From NCBI RefSeq assembly GCF_900101525.1, contig NZ_FMZD01000008.1, positions 1 through 64,000 on the forward strand: a stretch of DNA of 64,000 bases. Direction: 5' to 3'. Numbering within the stretch: the first letter of the stretch is position 1; each line of letters begins with the position of its first letter. Positions 1-8,959 of the stretch are shown one piece after another. Position numbers and translations under genes: made by a program. The stretch is from Marinilactibacillus psychrotolerans (GTDB taxonomy: Bacteria > Bacillota > Bacilli > Lactobacillales > Carnobacteriaceae_A). The notes beneath the pieces are model-generated. The model saw only the letters and a list, made by a program, of their open reading frames with translations, ran no database searches and had not been told where the DNA came from.

Positions 1-205
1 CTAAGAGACAGGCGTCTCGAAGAGATATGCGGTATTAGCATCCGTTTCCGAATGTTATCCCCCTCTTATGGGCAGGTTACCCACGTGTTACTCACCCGTT
101 CGCCACTAATCCATCCTCTGCAAGCAGAGGATTTCATCGTTCGACTTGCATGTATTAGGCATACCGCCAGCGTTCGTCCTGAGCCAGGATCAAACTCTCG
201 TTTTA
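1..205 (-). rRNA. rrs: 16S ribosomal RNA, 5' end (partial, runs off the left edge)
   Basis: Read on the minus strand, the segment begins with the universal GAGAGTTTGATCCTGGCTCAG region and continues through GACGAACGCTGGCGG, TGCAAGTCGAACG and GTGGCGAACGGGTGAGTAACACG, all conserved 5' 16S landmarks. The 5' boundary is placed about 8 bases upstream of GAGTTTGAT by analogy with mature 16S. The variable stretch resembles Carnobacteriaceae (ATAAGAGGGGGATAACATTC). Only about 205 bases lie in the window. Confidence 0.97.
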
Positions 206-395
206 AGTTTGAAAAGCTCATTGTATTAATTGTGGATGAACCTTGTTCATCCGATAGTTGTCTTGATCCAATAAAGAATCGAAGACCCCTGCACATTTGG
301 TTAATTTTACTTTGTTCAGTTTTCAAAGATCAATCGTTCAAGCCTTCATGTTAAGCGGTTCTTGCAAACTTCAACTCAACTTGTCGACTCATATT
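206..395 (-). other. rrn leader with boxA-like element
   Basis: Transcribed leader between rrn promoter P2 and 16S. Around 309-329 (minus strand) it carries TCTTTGAAAACTGAAC, a boxA-like sequence common in rRNA leaders and spacers of Firmicutes and thought to load the rRNA antitermination complex. No reading frame here is convincing. Confidence 0.6.
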
Positions 396-424
396 ATGTT
401 ACATTATCTTAACGATAATGTCAA
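396..424 (-). promoter_or_regulatory. rrn promoter P2
   Basis: On the minus strand, -35 TTGACA (419-424) and -10 TAACAT (396-401) are separated by exactly 17 bp, and the 16S gene lies downstream. Confidence 0.75.
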
Positions 425-514
425 CAACTTTTTTTAAATATTTTTCAACTGATTTACGAGCAGCATCTGAGATTAGAAATCTCGCTTGCGTTTCATTTAT
501 CAGCAACGAGTAAT

Positions 515-543
515 ACTTTACCAGTTATTATTAGTTACGTCAA
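515..543 (-). promoter_or_regulatory. rrn promoter P1
   Basis: On the minus strand, -35 TTGACG (538-543) and -10 TAAAGT (515-520) are 17 bp apart, about 120 bp upstream of P2. Tandem promoters of this type are usual for Firmicute rrn operons. Confidence 0.65.
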
Positions 544-577
544 TATTTTTCTTTGATTTTTTGAAATATTTTTCGAT

Positions 578-619
578 AACAATTAAAAAAGGTTGATACA
601 ACAACCTTTTTTAATTGTT
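578..619. terminator. Bidirectional terminator, 18-bp perfect stem
   Basis: Arms 578-595 and 602-619 are perfectly complementary with a 6-base loop. A/T-rich outer arms give a U tract in either direction. It ends the methyltransferase transcript just before the rrn promoters. Confidence 0.85.
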
Positions 620-627
620 ATTCTTTT

Positions 628-1335
628 TTACGTTTCATACATATATGAAAAATCGAATTCTTCTTTTTTTGTAATAAGTAGTAATCCATCTCCAAGAGGT
701 AACAATGTTGTTTCTAAAGCTGGATGGTCCATGACAATTTTCAAAAAGGCATTCAATTTTTTATGGATTTTTCTTCTCCGCCTTGGAATATCTTTTTCTT
801 CTTCTAGAATGGTACCTCCTTGTAAGACATCATCTACTGCTAATACACCGTTTTGCTTTAGTATTCGCATGCAATTGGGGAAAAAATCATAATATTTTGC
901 TTTAGCACTGTCCATAAAAATGAAATCATATTTATGACTTTCCAATTTTTCTAGCCATTCATCCGCCTGCCCTTCTAACAACGTTACTTTATCTTCTATC
1001 TGTAATGTTTTAAAATTATCTTTAGCTTTTTCTATCATTGTGGGATTACGCTCAATTGTAGTGATCTTTCCTTCTTGATCCATATATTGTGTCATCAATC
1101 CAGCTGAAAATCCAATCGCTGTTCCTACTTCTAGAATTTCTTTAGGTTTTATCTGACCAAAAAGCCATATAAAAAACGTTACTGTTTCGTGAGGAATAAT
1201 TGGTACCCGATTATCATTTGCTTCTTTTTCAATTTCTCCTAGTTTACCATCTAATTGTTTTTGAGCGGTTCTCAGGAATGTTCTGACTTCGTCTAAAACG
1301 ACTGGACGATCCATCATTTCATTTATTTTATGCAT
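628..1335 (-). CDS. trmR: SAM-dependent O-methyltransferase, TrmR/YrrM family
   Basis: A 235-residue class I methyltransferase of the caffeoyl-CoA/COMT-like family. The SAM-binding motif EVGTAIGFSAG is near residue 90, followed by an acidic motif II region and FMDSAK, a metal-site motif of this family. Close relatives (B. subtilis YrrM/TrmR) methylate 5-hydroxyuridine at the tRNA wobble position to give mo5U, using SAM in the cytoplasm. The start has an AGAGG box 9 bases upstream. It is followed by a strong terminator and appears monocistronic. The tRNA role is inferred from family resemblance; a generic O-methyltransferase remains possible. Confidence 0.8.
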   Translation of the reverse strand: MHKINEMMDRPVVLDEVRTFLRTAQKQLDGKLGEIEKEANDNRVPIIPHETVTFFIWLFGQIKPKEILEVGTAIGFSAGLMTQYMDQEGKITTIERNPTMIEKAKDNFKTLQIEDKVTLLEGQADEWLEKLESHKYDFIFMDSAKAKYYDFFPNCMRILKQNGVLAVDDVLQGGTILEEEKDIPRRRRKIHKKLNAFLKIVMDHPALETTLLPLGDGLLLITKKEEFDFSYMYET

Positions 1336-1469
1336 TCTATTTAACCTCTACTTTCTTATTAAGAATTCCCTTTACATTTTACATGTATTCCTGTATTTCT
1401 CCAAGCAATTATCTGGTATAATAAATATGTGAGAATACGAATAAAAAAATGAGAAGGAGCAAATAAATA

Positions 1470-2108
1470 ATGCTGATCAAACAATTAACGGTCCCCAAAA
1501 GCGCAGTAAATACAATATCCGAAAAAGCAACTTTGCAAGAATCGATTGAACTATTAGAAGAAACAGGCTTTAGATGTGTGCCTGTATTGGACGAAAGCGG
1601 AAAAATATTTCGCGGCAATATCTATAAAATGCATATCTATCGTCACAAAGCTAATGGCGGAGACATGAACCTCCCTGTTACCCATCTTTTAAAAAATGCT
1701 ACAAAGTATATTCATATGAATTCTTCATTTTTTAAGATTTTTTTTATGATCAAAGATTTGCCATATATTACTGTTCTTGATGAAAACAATCATTTCTATG
1801 GGATTTTGACTCATAGTTCTATTATTGATTTGCTGCAGCAGTCTTGGAGTATTGATCAGGGTAGTTATGTATTAACCATTGCTTCTCCAGGACAAAAAGG
1901 AGATCTTACTGCAATTTCTAAAATTATTAATCGGTACTGTTCAATTATGAGTTGTATTACTTTAGATATTAAACGGGACAAGATGGTCCGTCGTACAATT
2001 ATGACTCTAGAGCCCAATATATCAAAAAGAACATTAGATGAAGTCACAAATCATCTAGAACGTAAGGGATTCAAAGTCGTAGGGGTTGAAAATCTTCATA
2101 ATGATTAA
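1470..2108 (+). CDS. cbpA: Cyclic-di-AMP-binding CBS-CBS-ACT protein (CbpA-like)
   Basis: A 212-residue cytoplasmic protein: two CBS motifs (about residues 10-65 and 75-130) followed by an ACT-like C-terminal domain (about 135-208). This matches the CbpA family, described in Listeria as a c-di-AMP-binding protein. CBS pairs bind the nucleotide; the ACT domain suggests amino-acid sensing or allosteric coupling. The start has GAAGGAG about 9 bases upstream, and an extended -10 (TGGTATAAT) lies near 1413-1421. It is monocistronic, ended by a 20-bp hairpin. The partner protein is not apparent from the neighbours. Confidence 0.75.
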   Translation: MLIKQLTVPKSAVNTISEKATLQESIELLEETGFRCVPVLDESGKIFRGNIYKMHIYRHKANGGDMNLPVTHLLKNATKYIHMNSSFFKIFFMIKDLPYITVLDENNHFYGILTHSSIIDLLQQSWSIDQGSYVLTIASPGQKGDLTAISKIINRYCSIMSCITLDIKRDKMVRRTIMTLEPNISKRTLDEVTNHLERKGFKVVGVENLHND

Positions 2109-2123
2109 TTGAATTACTCTATC

Positions 2124-2172
2124 AAGAAGGCAGTTCCCATTACAAAGTTGTAATGGGAACTGCCTTCTTTTA
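2124..2172 (+). terminator. Terminator of cbpA
   Basis: Perfect 20-bp stem (2124-2143 with 2150-2169), loop AAAGTT, then a T-rich run. It also sits at the 3' end of the convergent queT gene and may serve both. Confidence 0.9.
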
Positions 2173-2188
2173 TGCTGATTTATACTTC

Positions 2189-2686
2189 TTATTTTTCCAT
2201 TTGTGCATTAAAATCTATTTTGCTATCCAGGAAGAGCATAACTGGTATTCCAATAGCCATTGTAATAAATTGACTGATAAATAAAGTTATATAAGTTACC
2301 CAAAAAGCTTCTTTTGTTGCTCCTGAAATAATGAGCAGTATAGCAATTATAAAACTAAAAACAGAAAACACTATTGTATTAATCAACATTTTCTTTTTGA
2401 TTGAGGCCATATTTTTCGTTATAAACATCACTACAATTAGAGAGAGAATAGTATGTCCTCCTCCTAATATCCAATCAATTATCCCATATGGAGATATCAA
2501 TACATTTGCCAAGACAACCCCAATACTCAAACCATATGCATACTTTTTATTAAATACGACTAAATGGTTAAGCATTTCTGACAAACGCAGTTGAATTGCT
2601 CCATACCCTAATGGAGCAATGACAAAAGTGATAATAATATATAACGACCCAATAATTGCATTTAGTACCCATTGTTTTAATTTCAA
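2189..2686 (-). CDS. queT: Queuosine precursor transporter QueT (ECF S component)
   Basis: A 165-residue membrane protein with about five hydrophobic segments, matching the QueT (COG4708) family. QueT is the substrate-specificity subunit of an energy-coupling-factor transporter and is thought to import queuosine precursors such as preQ1 with a shared EcfAAT module, which is not in this window. The start is a TTG codon: AGGAGG sits 7 bases upstream and no better ATG is in frame. That SD lies in the 3' tail of an upstream preQ1-like aptamer, so translation is probably shut off by preQ1. Function rests on family plus riboswitch context. Confidence 0.88.
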   Translation of the reverse strand: MKLKQWVLNAIIGSLYIIITFVIAPLGYGAIQLRLSEMLNHLVVFNKKYAYGLSIGVVLANVLISPYGIIDWILGGGHTILSLIVVMFITKNMASIKKKMLINTIVFSVFSFIIAILLIISGATKEAFWVTYITLFISQFITMAIGIPVMLFLDSKIDFNAQMEK

Positions 2687-2693
2687 TTCTTTT

Positions 2694-2737
2694 CCTCCTA
2701 GTTTTTGATAACGTGGGTTGGCACTTTCGAACCACGG
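2694..2737 (-). promoter_or_regulatory. preQ1-I-like riboswitch overlapping the queT SD
   Basis: Minus-strand RNA folds as stem CGUGG/CCACG (2732-2736 with 2712-2716) with a 15-base loop, followed by an A-rich tail ending CAAAAACUAGGAGG. The small hairpin plus A-rich tail is the architecture of class I preQ1 aptamers, and the tail contains the queT SD, suggesting translational sequestration. The class is assigned by eye; the preQ1-II consensus does not fit. Confidence 0.6.
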
Positions 2738-2828
2738 TTGATGTACAACGAAAGTAGTGTATCATGTTTTCGATATAAGTTGCAATATCATTTTAAAAAA
2801 GGACATTCCATATTCAAACTCTGTTACA

Positions 2829-2868
2829 CAAAAAAAAGGATAGAGCCTTATAAAGCGGACCCCACCCT
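2829..2868 (-). terminator. Terminator of mazEF
   Basis: In minus-strand RNA, GGGUGGGGUC pairs with GGCUCUAUCC using several G-U wobbles, followed by about 8 U. The wobbles make it effective only in the mazF direction. Confidence 0.65.
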
Positions 2869-2897
2869 TTTCACTAAGTAAATTGGCTTAACTACTA

Positions 2898-3254
2898 CTA
2901 AATATGTTTGTATTTATTAGATAAACCTACGCTAATCGACAATGCTTCATCTATCGCATCCATAGTTTCTGCATGTAAATGTGTAACTTTATCCCGTAGA
3001 CGCTGTTTATCTATTGTGCGTATTTGTTCCAAGAGCACAACAGAATTTTTCTCAAGTCCCTGATCTGCTCCTACCTCTACGTGTGTAGGCATTTTACCTT
3101 TTTGAATCTTCGTTGTAATTGCTGCAACGATAACAGTCGGACTATACTTATTACCGACGTTGTTCTGAATAATCAAGACAGGCCTCATTCCGCCTTGTTC
3201 CGACCCAACAACCGGTGATAGATCCGCATAAAAAATATCTCCCCGCTTAACCAT
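2898..3254 (-). CDS. ndoA: MazF/NdoA (EndoA)-type mRNA endoribonuclease toxin
   Basis: A 118-residue PemK/MazF-fold toxin. It opens with [20 protein letters not shown], the family signature, and contains RPVLIIQNN and [13 protein letters not shown]. EndoA cleaves single-stranded mRNA at short U-rich sites and is held inactive by the antitoxin encoded just upstream. The ATG has an AGGAG box 8-9 bases upstream. It lies about 90 nt downstream of mazE and ends at its own terminator. Confidence 0.93.
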   Translation of the reverse strand: MVKRGDIFYADLSPVVGSEQGGMRPVLIIQNNVGNKYSPTVIVAAITTKIQKGKMPTHVEVGADQGLEKNSVVLLEQIRTIDKQRLRDKVTHLHAETMDAIDEALSISVGLSNKYKHI

Positions 3255-3344
3255 AGGCTTTTTCTCCTCGAATTTGCCCTGTGGAATATGGTTCGTTTCG
3301 TCCGAATCTTCAATAACTTTTTCCAGCTTCGCACGTTACTTTCC

Positions 3345-3596
3345 TTAGATATAAGAATGGGCTTCACTGTCACAACAATCAAATTCAGAGCATATCTCTA
3401 AATTGATGTTTGCCATTTCTACATATCCTTTCCGCATGACATCCATTTTATTCATACTTTCCTTTAAGCAATACTTTACCATTTCAGACATTAGCTGAGA
3501 TTCATCCATGTTTGTTTCAACACAAAATTCTACTAAATCTTCATAAACTGATTGATCTAATTCAATAATCATTTTCTTGTTGCGCTGTTCATCCAT
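3345..3596 (-). CDS. MazE/EndoAI-type ribbon-helix-helix antitoxin
   Basis: Eighty-three residues. The centre carries an RHH-like segment and the C-terminal part reads MRKGYVEMANINLEIC, closely matching EndoAI of Bacillus (MRRGYMEMAKINLNIS). It should bind and inhibit the adjacent EndoA toxin and repress the pair. The start is set at the ATG at 3596, because GGAGGG lies 7 bases upstream; a longer TTG-initiated reading would place the SD inside the gene. The C-terminus ends CDCCDSEAHSYI, unusually cysteine-rich. Confidence 0.85.
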   Translation of the reverse strand: MDEQRNKKMIIELDQSVYEDLVEFCVETNMDESQLMSEMVKYCLKESMNKMDVMRKGYVEMANINLEICSEFDCCDSEAHSYI

Positions 3597-3843
3597 GACT
3601 GTGCCCTCCAAAAGATTATCGCTTATCTACAAACTTCCAAGATTAACCTATTCCCTACATTTAATAGAGATTAAGCAAACACTTGGCTTACATCAAGTAT
3701 GTTGGATTCATCTAGAATCGAATCGTGCAAAGTTTTATCTTATAGACAAGTTTATCATGAAAGAACGATTATTAAAACAGGTCTTACAAGTTGATCTGTG
3801 ACGAAATTATGACCAATAATGTAAAACAAAGGTATTTCTGTTA

Positions 3844-4194
3844 TTAATTTTCTAATACAACTTGGGCTGCCGCTATTGAATCAGTATGCGTAATAGAAAC
3901 CCAGGCATTACCTTCAAATGGCGCTTTTTTTATTTCCGGTTTCCCAAACTGGTCATTGAGAATCTCAATATCATGAAACTTTACTTTTCCTATTCCTGTT
4001 CCCAGTGCTTTTGAAAAAGCTTCTTTTGCTGAAAAACGCCCAGCCAAGAATTCTTCTTTGCGCTTACCTGTCAACTTTTGATAAATAAGAAATTCCTTAT
4101 TAGTGAGAACTCGTTCTGGGAACCCTCTTCTTCGTTCACAAGCTTTTTTTATTCTTACAATATCTACCACATCTAACCCTATTCCTACAATCAT
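3844..4194 (-). CDS. acpS: Holo-[acyl-carrier-protein] synthase AcpS
   Basis: A 116-residue 4'-phosphopantetheinyl transferase that moves the CoA arm onto ACP for fatty-acid synthesis. The N-terminus MIVGIGLDVVDI and the motif FSAKEAFSKALGTG (Mg2+ and CoA binding) are diagnostic. The start at 4194 is preferred over an upstream ATG at 4287: GAGG sits 7 bases ahead and homologues begin at this methionine. It follows cshA, as in many lactic acid bacteria, but the alanine racemase gene that usually comes next is absent. Confidence 0.95.
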   Translation of the reverse strand: MIVGIGLDVVDIVRIKKACERRRGFPERVLTNKEFLIYQKLTGKRKEEFLAGRFSAKEAFSKALGTGIGKVKFHDIEILNDQFGKPEIKKAPFEGNAWVSITHTDSIAAAQVVLEN

Positions 4195-4401
4195 AGAATT
4201 CCCTCTTTTTGCATCAATGGTTACACAGTGGTTCCACACTGCTAATTGCTTAAAATCCATATTACCAGAATCATTATAAAAAGTCATATATAAGGCGGTG
4301 CTGTTACTTACTTGTAATTTATGTACTTTATCTACATAAGCATTTTTTATTCTTCAACTATACTTTTTTTATAACTTATACAGGGTTTATTACATAATAT
4401 T

Positions 4402-4434
4402 AAAAAAGGGACCCACTATTAATGGACCCCTTTT
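4402..4434 (-). terminator. Terminator of cshA
   Basis: Minus-strand RNA AAAAGGGGUCCA pairs with UGGGUCCCUUUU (wobbles included) around a 7-base loop, followed by U residues, just after the cshA stop. Confidence 0.75.
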
Positions 4435-4444
4435 AAATTAATAC

Positions 4445-5923
4445 CTATTTACTATCTTTTTTACGATAATTGTCTCGACGGCCTTTGCTGTCGCCGCGTC
4501 TGTTACCACTACGTTTATTATTACTGCTGCCACTACGGTTACTATTTCTTCGGTTTCCGCCTCTGCCGCCACCGCTATTTCCGCCTTTACGCTTGCGGTC
4601 TTTAGATGGTAAGGGTCTTTGTGGAGTGATCGTTACAGGTACGTCTGTCGGATCTTTAACCATAGATTTAACCAATGCTGCTGCAATATCTTCTGAAGAA
4701 TACGCACTTAATAGCTTTTCAGCTGCAGTATGGTATTTATCTAGACCATTCTCAGTAATTGTTTTTCTAATGTCATCCATCGCAGACTCTAGCTGACTTT
4801 CTAACGCTTCATCATTTGTAGGTGGACGAAGTGAGCTTATTTCCTGTTTAGTAAGGTTTTCGATCGTACGTAAATACCCCATCTCTTGAGGCGTTACAAA
4901 CGTTACAGATACACCTTTTTCACCAGCACGTCCTGTTCTTCCGATACGATGAACATAACTTTCAGGATCTTGAGGAATATCATAGTTGTACACATGTGTT
5001 AAGCCAGTAACGTCTAGTCCACGGGCAGCTACATCTGTTGCAACAAGAATATCCATTTTCCCTTTTTTAAAATCACTTAAGACACTCATACGTTTACTTT
5101 GTGAAAGGTCTCCGTGGATACCTTCCGCCTGATAGCCGCGCATCTCTAGGCCTTTAGCTAATTCATCAACACGACGTTTAGTTCTACCAAAGATAATTGC
5201 AGAAGTAGGATTCTGTACGTCAATTAGACGAGTTAATACATCAAATTTTTCATTATCACGTGCTTTTGTATAAAATTGTTCTATCGTTGCTGCTGATAGC
5301 GTTTTTGTCTTGATTTTAACAGTTTCAGGAGATTTCATGAAACGTTCAGCAATTCGTTTAATCGGTGTCGGCATTGTTGCAGAAAAAAGTAAAGTTTGAC
5401 GTCCACTCGGTACTTCTTTAATAATAGACTCGATGTCTTCAATAAATCCCATATTCAACATTTCGTCTGCTTCATCTAACACTAAGGTTTCAACTTTATC
5501 CAATTTTAATGTTTTACGTCTGATATGATCTAACAAACGTCCAGGAGTTCCCACAACAATTTGTGCGCCACCTTGAATTTGTTTGATCTGTCTTCTGATA
5601 TCCGCTCCACCATAAACACAAGTTACACGTACACGTTTATCTTTACTTAAACGAAATATTTCTTCTTGTGTCTGAATAGCTAGCTCACGAGTCGGTGCAA
5701 TAACAAGTCCTTGGACATTGCGGTTGCTTGGATCAATTTTTTGTAACATTGGCAGACCAAACGCTGCCGTTTTTCCTGTACCTGTTTGTGCTTGTCCGAT
5801 AACATCTTTACCTTCTAATGCTAAAGGTATTGTTAGTTCCTGAATTGGCGTTGTTTCTTCAAAGCCCATTCGTTCTACTGATTTTAGTATTTCTGGTGCA
5901 ATGTTCAATTCGTTAAATTTCAA
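4445..5923 (-). CDS. cshA: DEAD-box RNA helicase CshA
   Basis: A 492-residue ATP-dependent RNA helicase. Motifs in order: Q-motif region near residue 20, Walker [19 protein letters not shown] (DEAD), LFSATMP (SAT), then [13 protein letters not shown] (motif VI), and a basic Gly/Arg/Asn/Ser-rich tail over the last 60 residues typical of CshA. It remodels RNA in mRNA turnover, ribosome assembly and cold growth. The start is a TTG at 5923: AGGAGG lies 9 bases upstream, whereas a longer TTG-initiated reading would contain the SD within the coding region. A leader of over 200 nt precedes it. Confidence 0.93.
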   Translation of the reverse strand: MKFNELNIAPEILKSVERMGFEETTPIQELTIPLALEGKDVIGQAQTGTGKTAAFGLPMLQKIDPSNRNVQGLVIAPTRELAIQTQEEIFRLSKDKRVRVTCVYGGADIRRQIKQIQGGAQIVVGTPGRLLDHIRRKTLKLDKVETLVLDEADEMLNMGFIEDIESIIKEVPSGRQTLLFSATMPTPIKRIAERFMKSPETVKIKTKTLSAATIEQFYTKARDNEKFDVLTRLIDVQNPTSAIIFGRTKRRVDELAKGLEMRGYQAEGIHGDLSQSKRMSVLSDFKKGKMDILVATDVAARGLDVTGLTHVYNYDIPQDPESYVHRIGRTGRAGEKGVSVTFVTPQEMGYLRTIENLTKQEISSLRPPTNDEALESQLESAMDDIRKTITENGLDKYHTAAEKLLSAYSSEDIAAALVKSMVKDPTDVPVTITPQRPLPSKDRKRKGGNSGGGRGGNRRNSNRSGSSNNKRSGNRRGDSKGRRDNYRKKDSK

Positions 5924-6307
5924 AAAAAAATTCCTCCTATTATTTTCCTTGGCTTCTATTTGTCTTGGAGCCAAGGAGTAATGCTTTTACAAGAGTTTAA
6001 ATTCAACTCAATAAGTAGGCACTACTTAAAAGAAACTTATCACCTCAATAACTATTGAAGATAGTTCGTCGTTTCTTTTTCATATAAATACCCTACTGTT
6101 CGTATCCGAAACGCGCGATGCGACACACCAGGGCTTTAAATTCTTCTTGACTCATATTTTATTATCTGTGTTCTATCTTTAAATATTTTAAGTTAAAGAT
6201 AAAATAAACAATATCGAACCATTGTTCAACAGACATCATAGCATGCATAATCTTTATTTTCAACTTATTCTAACCATATTCAAAATGAATACGTTTTATA
6301 TCAATAT
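5924..6307 (-). promoter_or_regulatory. cshA upstream region: putative promoter, long leader, two mini-ORFs
   Basis: About 380 bases without a normal gene. A possible promoter is TTGAAC (6224-6229) with TATTTT (6201-6206) at 17 bp. Downstream on the minus strand is a 20-codon frame starting MSQEEFKALVCRIARFGYEQ and a 12-codon frame MKKKRRTIFNSY, then a short hairpin (AACTAT/ATAGTT). A long structured leader is reminiscent of cold-shock mRNAs, but translation of these mini-ORFs is unproven. Confidence 0.35.
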
Positions 6308-7684
6308 TTATTTCTTTAATTTCTCAACAACCTCTAAGATATTTGTCCCTAAGCTAGATTTCAGCAAAACGACATCTTTACTTTGAATGGTTTTTCTTAA
6401 ATAATCAACCATTGGTTTTTTATCGTTTAAAAAATGTCTGATTTTTTCAGGGTTAAAGGAATCTTTCACTTCTTCATAAACTATTCCCATCTTTTCTCCG
6501 TAAAGAACTAGGTGGTCAATAGAATTTGCATCGATAGAAGCTGCTACACTACGATGCAACTCTTCACTTAATTGTCCCAATTCTAAGATATCTCCTAAAA
6601 CGACTATTTTTGCCCCTGTTGTTTCGATTGAAGAAAAATAATTTAATACAGCTTTCATCGAAGAAGGACTCGCATTGTAGGCATCATTTAAAAGTTGAGC
6701 ACCATTAAAGCCTTCAATCCATTCAAGCCGGTTTTTTGTTAATTGAAATTGTTCTAATTTTTCAGCACTTGCTTCAATTGAGATTCCAAATTCTATCCCC
6801 ACTAAGATTGCAGCTAAAGCATTTTGAACGTTGTATTCACCAGGTATTGGAAGAGTAATAGTCAATTCCGGTTTAAGGTTAATTGAGAATGAAGTAGAAC
6901 GACTCTTCACTTCAATATCTGTAGCATACAACTTTTCTTTATCCGTTCTACCGAATGTTCGAATACTTTCTTTGGGCAATCCAGCTGTCCGTTCTACAAG
7001 TAACGGTTCTTCTCCAGGATAAATCAATACTCCGCCAGGTTTTAACCCGTCTATTATTTCCATTTTTGCATCCGCAATTCCATTTCTCGAACCAAAGAAT
7101 TCAATATGCGACTCCCCAATCATAGTGATTACCGCTACATTAGGTTCAGCTAAAATAGACAAAACTCGAATTTCATCTGCCTGACTCATACCCATTTCTA
7201 AAATTATTGCTTCAGTATCTGCTGGCATTTCCAGAATTGTATAAGGTAACCCAATATGGTTATTAAAATTACCTACTGTTTTATGAGTCTTATATTTAGC
7301 TGAAAGTACTGCATCCGTCATATCTTTAGTGGTTGTCTTCCCATTACTCCCTGTTATCCCAACTACTTTAGGATTCACTTTTTTTAGATACCATTTTGCA
7401 AATTGCTGTAGAGCCTGCAAGGTATCCTTCACTTGAATAATCGGAAAATTCTTTGGTGCTTTTTCTATATCTTCGCTCCAAAAAGCTGCACTAGCACCGT
7501 TTTGAATTGCACTATCAATATATTCATGCCCATTTCGTTCGGCTATTAGCGGTACAAACAAGCTGCCCTCTGAAAGGTTTCTAGAATCAAAAGAAATGTT
7601 AGAAATACTAACTCCTTGATTCTCAGCATCATAGATGACTCCATCTGTTGCCTCTGCTATCTCATTTAATGTCCATTTTGTCAT
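6308..7684 (-). CDS. murF: UDP-N-acetylmuramoyl-tripeptide--D-Ala-D-Ala ligase MurF
   Basis: A 458-residue Mur ligase that adds D-Ala-D-Ala to the UDP-MurNAc tripeptide, the last cytoplasmic step of the peptidoglycan precursor. The ATP-binding loop VGITGSNGKTTTKDM is near residues 107-121; EMGMSQADEI and LLNDAYNASPSSM are Mur ligase signatures, and the C-terminal domain has VVLGDILELG. Length is normal. It follows ddl by about 30 nt, so dipeptide synthesis and its use are co-transcribed. Confidence 0.96.
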   Translation of the reverse strand: MTKWTLNEIAEATDGVIYDAENQGVSISNISFDSRNLSEGSLFVPLIAERNGHEYIDSAIQNGASAAFWSEDIEKAPKNFPIIQVKDTLQALQQFAKWYLKKVNPKVVGITGSNGKTTTKDMTDAVLSAKYKTHKTVGNFNNHIGLPYTILEMPADTEAIILEMGMSQADEIRVLSILAEPNVAVITMIGESHIEFFGSRNGIADAKMEIIDGLKPGGVLIYPGEEPLLVERTAGLPKESIRTFGRTDKEKLYATDIEVKSRSTSFSINLKPELTITLPIPGEYNVQNALAAILVGIEFGISIEASAEKLEQFQLTKNRLEWIEGFNGAQLLNDAYNASPSSMKAVLNYFSSIETTGAKIVVLGDILELGQLSEELHRSVAASIDANSIDHLVLYGEKMGIVYEEVKDSFNPEKIRHFLNDKKPMVDYLRKTIQSKDVVLLKSSLGTNILEVVEKLKK

Positions 7685-7716
7685 TTTTTTCTCTCCGTTA
7701 ACCTTGATAACTAATG

Positions 7717-8769
7717 CTATCTATCTTTCAAAGATTGATTTTGTCTAGTTTTAAATCTGCGTAATCCTAATTGGATCATTTCTTCAATTAAGTCTCCGTA
7801 TGCTAATCCTGTTTTTTCCCATAACCTAGGATACATACTATAGTTTGTAAATCCCGGGAATGTGTTTACTTCGTTGATATAGATTTCATTATTTTCCGTC
7901 AAAAAGAAATCTACTCGTGTTAGCCCGTTTCCGTCGATTGCCATAAAAGCTTTTGCAGCGTATTCTCGTAAAGTTTTTGTCGTTTTTTCTGATAATTCTG
8001 CTGGAATCTGTGGAACAACTTCATTTGATATATATTTGGATTCATAATCATAGAACTGTTGCTCTTTGACAAGTTCTCCTGGAACGGAAGTGTTAATATC
8101 TTCATTCCCAAGTACGGCTACTTCTATTTCACGAGCTTGTATCCCTTGTTCAATCAACACACGACGATCATACTCAAAAGCTTTTGCAATAGCCTCTACT
8201 AGTTCATTACGATCTTTCGCTTCAGAAATCCCTACACTCGAACCCATATTAGAAGGCTTTACAAACATAGGATAAGACAGAGTACTTTCCGCTTCGCTTA
8301 TAACCATCTCTTGGTTTACATGCCAGTCTATTACTTTCACTTGGAAATAAGGAACGATTGGCAAGCCCGCTTCTTTGAATAAAATTTTACTGATAATTTT
8401 ATCCATTCCAGTAGCACTTGCCAAAACACCTGCACCCACATATGGAATTTCAAGCATTTCTAACAGCCCTTGAACCGTACCATCTTCTCCGTTTGGTCCA
8501 TGCAATACAGGAAATACAATCGTATTTTCTTTTGGAATATCAGAAAAATGAAGACCTTCCCCAATATCTTCTAAAATCAGTTCCTGAGAACTATTTACTT
8601 GGCTGGGATCCGTTATTTCGTTGCCTTTCAGCCACTTTCCTTCACGCGTGATGTAGACGGGAGTCACAGTATAGTAATTGTAATAAATTTCTTTTAAAAT
8701 TGAATAGGCAGATAAAATTGATACATCATGTTCTGCACTTTTTCCTCCGTAAACTAAAAAGATATTCAT
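7717..8769 (-). CDS. ddl: D-alanine--D-alanine ligase Ddl
   Basis: A 350-residue ATP-grasp enzyme making the D-Ala-D-Ala dipeptide. It opens MNIFLVYGGKSAEHDVS, has VLHGPNGEDGTVQGLLE, the glycine-rich MGSSVGIS loop and the C-terminal INEVNTFPGFT metal site. YSMYPRLW after the metal site suggests a Tyr/Phe-type ligase, as in vancomycin-sensitive organisms. The start is placed at 8769 (GGAG 8 bases upstream) rather than at an upstream ATG at 8871. It forms an operon with murF. Confidence 0.95.
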   Translation of the reverse strand: MNIFLVYGGKSAEHDVSILSAYSILKEIYYNYYTVTPVYITREGKWLKGNEITDPSQVNSSQELILEDIGEGLHFSDIPKENTIVFPVLHGPNGEDGTVQGLLEMLEIPYVGAGVLASATGMDKIISKILFKEAGLPIVPYFQVKVIDWHVNQEMVISEAESTLSYPMFVKPSNMGSSVGISEAKDRNELVEAIAKAFEYDRRVLIEQGIQAREIEVAVLGNEDINTSVPGELVKEQQFYDYESKYISNEVVPQIPAELSEKTTKTLREYAAKAFMAIDGNGLTRVDFFLTENNEIYINEVNTFPGFTNYSMYPRLWEKTGLAYGDLIEEMIQLGLRRFKTRQNQSLKDR

Positions 8770-8910
8770 TCTATTTTCTCCTTTACATTGCCCTTGTTTT
8801 AGTATGATTTGCATATAATTCTGGTAAGATACTCTATCGATTATTTTAGCAACAAAACCTTGCTTAAACAACTAAAACTATACTAGGTTATGTAAATCTT
8901 TTAGATTTAA

Positions 8911-8949
8911 GTAAAAAAAGAAAAGCCCTGGATACCCAGAGCTTTTCTT
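8911..8949 (-). terminator. Terminator of rpmE2
   Basis: Stem AAGAAAAGC/GCTTTTCTT (8918-8926 with 8941-8949) plus an inner CTGG/CCAG pair, followed on the minus strand by a U tract (8913-8919). Confidence 0.8.
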
Positions 8950-8959
8950 AGGGAACAAA

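Noticed and set aside
2694-2737. preQ1-II riboswitch
   Set aside because: The conserved preQ1-II sequence blocks are missing; a class I-like fold fits better.
3577-3801. 74-codon plus-strand frame between mazE and acpS
   Set aside because: No SD, overlaps the mazE start region, and no recognisable protein features.
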